This document shows, one piece after another, positions 44,271-47,817 of a stretch of 47,817 nucleotides of DNA. This stretch comes from Richelia sp. CSU_2_1. GTDB lineage: Bacteria; Cyanobacteriota; Cyanobacteriia; Cyanobacteriales; Microcoleaceae. Both the position numbers and the translations under genes were made by a program. Each line of letters opens with the position of its first letter. The first letter of the stretch is position 1. The DNA lies in assembly GCA_012034575.1 (NCBI GenBank), contig JAAUPF010000033.1:1-47817 (forward strand), given 5' to 3'. The notes under the pieces are model-generated. The model made no database searches. It was not told the origin of the DNA and worked only from the letters and a program-made list of their open reading frames with translations.

Positions 44271-45527
44271 TTAACAATACGGGGAGAAAACGATCGCCCC
44301 ATTTTGACCCCCAAAGCCAAAACTCAAACAAACCGCATTTCTCACTTTCCGCGATCGCGCCAGCCTGACAAAATCTAATTCAAACTCAGGTTGTTTCAAT
44401 CCCGTGCAAGGGGGTAATACCCCGTATTTCATGCTCATCAAACAAAAAGCCGCGCCCAAAGCTCCCGAAGCTCCCAAAGTATGTCCGGTAGCCCCCTTTG
44501 TCGAACTAACAGCAACTCCCAAAGGAAACAACTTTTGAATTAACAGCGCCTCGTGTCTGTCATTTAACTCGGTTGCAGTACCGTGAGCGTGAATGAAATC
44601 TATATCTTCAGGCGCTAAATTGCTGCGTTTCAAACATTGACCGATCGCTGCGATCGCGCTGCTCCCCGCTAAATCCGGCGCGTTAGCATAACAAGCATCA
44701 TTTGTCAAGCCAAAACCCAAAACTCGTCCGTAAATTTTAGCACCGCGACTCTTTGCCAAATCAGCAGGTTCCAACACCAATAAAGCCCCGCCTTCACCGA
44801 GTACAAAGCCTTCCCGATCGCGATCGAACGGATAGCAACCAGTTGGGGCCAAAGCACCCATTTGCTTGAATCCAGCCAGAGTCAGGGGCGAAACCGGCGC
44901 TTCCACAGAACCTGCAACGACGCGATCGCACAGCCCCGTGCGAATTAACTCAACAGCCCGGGCGATCGTCCAAACACCCGTCGCGCAAGCAGCCATCGGT
45001 GCCAATACCGGCCCCGTCGCCCCAATTTCTCTCGCCGCCGCGATCGCCCCCATATGCGGCAAAAAATCCACAAATTGGGAATTGGGAATTGGGAATTGGT
45101 AATTGGGAATTGGTAATTGGGAATTGGGAATTGGGAATTGGGAATTGACCCCATCTCCCCCTTTCAGGGCGGGCACGGGGGCACCGCCCCTACATTCTCC
45201 CTCACCCCCCCTCTCTCCCTCTTCCCCTCTTCCACTTGCCAGTATTTCTAAATTGGCTTGAAGGCCGCGGCTGGAGCCAATTACAACACCGCAATCGGGT
45301 AAAGGCAAAGTCAAATTAGCATCTTGCAAAGCATCTACCAAAACCTGCCGAATTAAAGTTATTAAATCAGTCGGTTTGGTATGGATTAAAGCCAAAGGTA
45401 ACGGTTCAATTGCTAAAAAAGGTTGGTGGCGATCGATTCCCGACTCTCCAGACAGCAGTCTTTTCCAGCCAGTTTCTCGATCGCCCAAAGCCGAAACAAT
45501 ACCAATTCCAGTAACAACAACATCCAT
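44271..45527 (-). CDS. Beta-ketoacyl-ACP synthase (FabF-like) with repeat-coded insertion
   Basis: A 418-residue thiolase-fold condensing enzyme. Start [15 protein letters not shown] at 45527. The catalytic triad is present: Cys in MAACATGVW, His in IHAHGTATE, His in [13 protein letters not shown] 45-60-residue segment (about 97-156) is coded by low-complexity DNA including ten GGGAATT/GGTAATT units (45077-45146), reading QFPIPNS, LPIPNY and so on; this is not part of the family. The enzyme core is unbroken, so it may still fold with a long exposed loop. Could serve fatty acid or secondary metabolite synthesis. Confidence 0.88.
   Translation of the reverse strand: MDVVVTGIGIVSALGDRETGWKRLLSGESGIDRHQPFLAIEPLPLALIHTKPTDLITLIRQVLVDALQDANLTLPLPDCGVVIGSSRGLQANLEILASGRGEEGERGGEGECRGGAPVPALKGGDGVNSQFPIPNSQLPIPNYQFPIPNSQFVDFLPHMGAIAAAREIGATGPVLAPMAACATGVWTIARAVELIRTGLCDRVVAGSVEAPVSPLTLAGFKQMGALAPTGCYPFDRDREGFVLGEGGALLVLEPADLAKSRGAKIYGRVLGFGLTNDACYANAPDLAGSSAIAAIGQCLKRSNLAPEDIDFIHAHGTATELNDRHEALLIQKLFPLGVAVSSTKGATGHTLGASGALGAAFCLMSMKYGVLPPCTGLKQPEFELDFVRLARSRKVRNAVCLSFGFGGQNGAIVFSPYC
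45077..45146 (-). repeat. GGGAATT/GGTAATT array (10 units) inside the ketoacyl synthase gene
   Basis: Ten 7-bp units, eight GGGAATT and two GGTAATT. Same repeat as inside mutL. 70 bp is not divisible by 3, so the insertion must include other added bases to restore the frame. Confidence 0.92.
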
Positions 45528-45532
45528 TACTG

Positions 45533-45587
45533 AAGGAAGAAGGAAGAAGGAAGAAGGAAGAAGGAAGAGGGAAGAAGGAAGAGGGAG
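45533..45587 (+). repeat. GGAAGAA heptamer array upstream of the ketoacyl synthase gene
   Basis: About seven copies with GGAAGAG variants, directly abutting the start of the ketoacyl-ACP synthase gene. Further TCAACTG copies lie at 45596-45616 and 45658-45692, the latter ending at the stop of the cyclophilin gene. Confidence 0.88.
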
Positions 45588-45690
45588 AGAATTACCAACT
45601 GTCAACTGTCAACTGAGGGCAGGCACGGGGGCACTCCCTCCGCTACGCTTCGCCCCTACCAACTGTCAACTGTCAACTATCAACTGTCAA

Positions 45691-46479
45691 CTAACTAACA
45701 GGCTTAAAATTTTCCAAACCTTCAGTAACAGTAGCCTTCTCAATGCGATCGCCCGCCTCAATCTTATCGATCGCATCCATCCCCTGTTTTACATAGCCAA
45801 AAACCGCATAACTGCCATCCAAAAACGGCACATCAGTCAAAGTAAAATAAAACTGGGAAGAAGCCGAATCGGGATTGTTCGATCGAGCCATAGCCACAGC
45901 GCCACGACTGTGCTGCAGCACGGGTTTACCCGGAATTCCAGCTTGTTCTAGCGTCGCGCTGTAAGTCGGAGTTTTGGCATCTTTGACTTTAATTTCCAGA
46001 GGAATGTAGCGTTCCCGAGAAGTTTTCGGGTCAATAAAACCGCCGGTTCCCAAGCGCGCCACCGGGAATTTCGGGTCTTTCCCCTGGGGGTCCCCGCCCT
46101 GAACTACAAAAGGCTGAGGTTCCCGAACGACGCGGTGAAATACCAATCCGTCGTACACGCCCTTCTGAACCAAATCGACAAAATTGCCTGCAGTAATCGG
46201 AGCATTTGTACCGTCAAGTTCGATCGTAATGGGCGAACCTTTAACCGTCATTATCACAGTTGCCTTGCCTTCCAAACGAGGCAAATTGCTAAATTGCGAA
46301 CTCGCTGTTTGAACAGCACCAGAAGGAGACCCAGACAAAGAAATGCTCTCGCCCGATGCAGGATTCGGTGTCGGAGAGGAATTTGTAGAATCTGCCGCCG
46401 GAGAACTACCGCATCCTCCGACAAACAGCGCGCCAATTATTAAAAGCGAGAACAACCACCGCTGAATTTTGATTTGCAT
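45691..46479 (-). CDS. Peptidyl-prolyl cis-trans isomerase (cyclophilin), lipoprotein
   Basis: A 262-residue exported cyclophilin. N-terminal signal with lipobox LFVGGC (about 18-23), a Ser/Pro linker to about 65, then the cyclophilin domain: [77 protein letters not shown]. It folds proteins outside the cytoplasm. ATG 46479 is chosen over GTG 46491. Note the stop is next to a CAACTGT array. Confidence 0.93.
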   Translation of the reverse strand: MQIKIQRWLFSLLIIGALFVGGCGSSPAADSTNSSPTPNPASGESISLSGSPSGAVQTASSQFSNLPRLEGKATVIMTVKGSPITIELDGTNAPITAGNFVDLVQKGVYDGLVFHRVVREPQPFVVQGGDPQGKDPKFPVARLGTGGFIDPKTSRERYIPLEIKVKDAKTPTYSATLEQAGIPGKPVLQHSRGAVAMARSNNPDSASSQFYFTLTDVPFLDGSYAVFGYVKQGMDAIDKIEAGDRIEKATVTEGLENFKPVS

Positions 46480-46560
46480 TTTCACTTTCACTCGCTTAGA
46501 GACTCTGCAACTAGAAATTTTAGATGATGCAGTCAGAAATTGTTGAGATATTGAAAAAAT

Positions 46561-46585
46561 GTAAGGTGCGCACTGCGCACCCTAC
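46561..46585. repeat. GTAAGGTGCGCACTGCGCACCCTAC palindrome family copy
   Basis: Imperfect palindrome with a GGTGCGCA/TGCGCACC core; related sequences at 15099-15120 and at 35787-35797. Intergenic, between the cyclophilin and ycf4 genes. Confidence 0.7.
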
Positions 46586-46639
46586 ATTTAGAAATTAGCC
46601 CTTACCAATCTAAAATCCCAAATCCCAGATCCAAAATTT

Positions 46640-47206
46640 CTAAAGTCCTTCCAAGGGGACTTGCAAATATCGAGCCAATTCGGCCGCTTGATTTTCCACA
46701 TCCGACAAAGCCAGGGGCTGTCCCACCCGAGTCAGCGGAAACTGACGGCGGTCTTTGAGTTTGAGATAAATGCTGCGGCGGGGGCTGAGACCTTCTTTGA
46801 TATCCACCCGCACCGATTGCACGTCCTCAAATTTGCACGTAAAATCCAGCTTGCGGTTTTTGCCGGGAAAACCCCAGCGAAAGATGCGGATGCTGCCAGA
46901 CTTGCGATCGAACTCATTGTACCCGCCGCCGAGATCCCACAGGACGCTCAGCCACAGGTAAGTCCCCAACAGCAGCGCGCAGACGCCGTAGAAACCCATT
47001 GCGATGCCCTGGGGAATGAAAACAAGCTGAGTTGGGTCAGAAAAAGGCAGCAGATTTTTGTGCAAGTAGCTGGAAATGCTCGACAGCAGGAAACCAGTCC
47101 CGCCAATGGTCACGATAGTCGCCCACCAGTAGTTGCTGAAGCGGCGGGAACCCAAAACCTCTTGTCGCAGCGCGCGATCGCTCGCAGTCATTGTTTGTCC
47201 GCTCAT
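46640..47206 (-). CDS. ycf4: Photosystem I assembly protein Ycf4
   Basis: A 188-residue membrane protein needed to assemble photosystem I. Start MSGQTMTASDRALRQEVLGS; two membrane helices (about 30-50 and 65-90); then the conserved soluble part (LWDLGGGYNEFDRKSGSIRI, FRWGFPGKNRKL, VRVDIKEGLSPRRSIYLKLK, LTRVGQPLALSDVE). A start at 47230 would only add eight residues. Divergent from psbD across 142 bp. Confidence 0.96.
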   Translation of the reverse strand: MSGQTMTASDRALRQEVLGSRRFSNYWWATIVTIGGTGFLLSSISSYLHKNLLPFSDPTQLVFIPQGIAMGFYGVCALLLGTYLWLSVLWDLGGGYNEFDRKSGSIRIFRWGFPGKNRKLDFTCKFEDVQSVRVDIKEGLSPRRSIYLKLKDRRQFPLTRVGQPLALSDVENQAAELARYLQVPLEGL

Positions 47207-47262
47207 AAACTTCTCGATCCTTAAACTCAAATATTAAATCAACTACCCTACTGCCGATCGTA

Positions 47263-47290
47263 TTGAAAATTTGTGAACTTCTAATATATA
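47263..47290 (+). promoter_or_regulatory. Likely psbD promoter (-35/-10)
   Basis: TTGAAA (47263-47268) and TATATA (47285-47290) with a 16-base spacer, about 60 bases before the psbD start, resembling a sigma-70-type promoter. GAGGA lies 10 bases before the ATG. Confidence 0.4.
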
Positions 47291-47348
47291 GTTATGTTAA
47301 CTTAATTAAAAACCTTAGCCTTTTAACAAGCAAGAGGATTTCATCGCA

Positions 47349-47817
47349 ATGACAATCGCAGTCGGACGCGCCCAGAACGAACGGGGCATATTTGATGCCC
47401 TCGACGACTGGCTCAAGCGCGATCGCTTCGTCTTCGTAGGTTGGTCCGGCCTGTTGCTCTTCCCCTGCGCCTACATGGCTATAGGCGGTTGGCTCACAGG
47501 CACCACCTTCGTTACCTCCTGGTACACCCACGGTTTGGCAAGTTCCTACCTCGAAGGCGGCAACTTCCTCACCGTAGCAGTATCCACCCCAGCCAACAGC
47601 CTCGGACACTCGCTGCTGTTCCTGTGGGGTCCTGAAGCTCAAGGAGACTTCACCCGGTGGTGCCAACTCGGCGGTTTGTGGGCCTTCGTCGCCCTCCACG
47701 GTGCCTTTGCTTTGATCGGCTTCTGCCTGCGTCAAATTGAAATCGCCCGTTTGGTAGGCATCCGTCCCTACAACGCCTTGGCCTTCACAGGTCCCATCGC
47801 CGTGTTCGTCTCAGTGT
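47349..47817 (+). CDS. psbD: Photosystem II reaction centre protein D2 (partial at right edge)
   Basis: The first 156 residues of D2, cut by the window end. Start [20 protein letters not shown] with GAGGA 10 bases upstream. Helix A ([19 protein letters not shown]), [37 protein letters not shown] and [17 protein letters not shown] (with the chlorophyll-ligand His) are all D2. D2 and D1 form the core that holds P680 and the quinones. The gene should continue into psbC outside the window. Confidence 0.97.
   Translation, partial: MTIAVGRAQNERGIFDALDDWLKRDRFVFVGWSGLLLFPCAYMAIGGWLTGTTFVTSWYTHGLASSYLEGGNFLTVAVSTPANSLGHSLLFLWGPEAQGDFTRWCQLGGLWAFVALHGAFALIGFCLRQIEIARLVGIRPYNALAFTGPIAVFVSV

Noticed and set aside
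47349..47817. D2 as a far-red or otherwise specialised variant
   Set aside because: The differences seen are modest and only the first 156 residues are visible; nothing diagnostic can be stated.

Overview
This window is a piece of a cyanobacterial chromosome, most likely from a filamentous Oscillatoriales of the Microcoleus/Oscillatoria/Phormidium type. It carries photosystem I subunit PsaX, the photosystem I assembly factor Ycf4, the start of photosystem II D2 (psbD, cut by the right edge) and the cytochrome b6f genes petB and petD. It is dense in HIP1-type octamers (GCGATCGC and its CGATCG core). It also carries many short heptanucleotide tandem arrays, which are common in such genomes. The genus is inference; the phylum is well supported.

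Layout. 1-1.6 kb: the tail of an unknown coiled-coil gene running into a repeat array, psaX, and lipA. 1.8-2.26 kb: a decayed TnpB-type insertion sequence end. 2.3-4.3 kb: a CheY-like regulator and a heptose-kinase-type PfkB enzyme. 4.6-8.1 kb: a PQQ-type sugar dehydrogenase lipoprotein, a proline-rich exported protein and an L,D-transpeptidase. 8.4-11.7 kb: a TPR protein and a Uma2-type protein. 11.9-14.9 kb: a lone nucleoside/sugar-type ABC permease and an ABC exporter. 15.2-17.5 kb: a FIST sensor gene one base away from a histidine kinase gene. 18-19.5 kb: an exported protein and a DUF433/PIN-like toxin-antitoxin pair. 19.6-26.7 kb: housekeeping genes (pyrF, tyrS, a class A penicillin-binding protein, DUF1825, comM/yifB, HIT). 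27-28.3 kb: petB-petD. 29-33.4 kb: an RNA-repair locus, hen1 - MazE-like antitoxin - pnkp, with the ligase end of pnkp split over three frame breaks. 33.6-39.95 kb: a TM-helix-repeat (MscS-like) membrane protein, SRPBCC, DUF1400-type, Rpn/DUF4351-like, a frameshifted Uma2 gene and SirB1. 40-46.5 kb: mutL, a HEAT-repeat gene coupled to a tiny ORF, a cyclic-nucleotide-domain histidine kinase, a ketoacyl-ACP synthase and a cyclophilin lipoprotein. 46.6 kb to the end: ycf4 and psbD, divergent.

How the genes connect. Most are independent housekeeping units. The clear functional groups are petB-petD, pyrF-tyrS (37 bp apart), FIST-kinase, the toxin-antitoxin pair, and hen1/antitoxin/pnkp. In the last group Pnkp and Hen1 are known partners that repair and 2'-O-methylate cleaved RNA, and a MazE-type antitoxin with no visible toxin sits between them.

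The strongest unusual signals are: (i) heptamer arrays inside the reading frames of mutL and a ketoacyl synthase, both coding for the same QFPIPNS peptide, which could switch frame by slippage; (ii) three separate one-base losses in pnkp and one in a Uma2 gene, most of them touching CGATCG sites, so either real decay or a systematic sequencing error; (iii) the antitoxin embedded in the RNA-repair cassette; (iv) several non-autonomous mobile or palindromic elements, one with clean inverted repeats and a 4-bp target duplication. I saw no tRNA, rRNA or CRISPR array.
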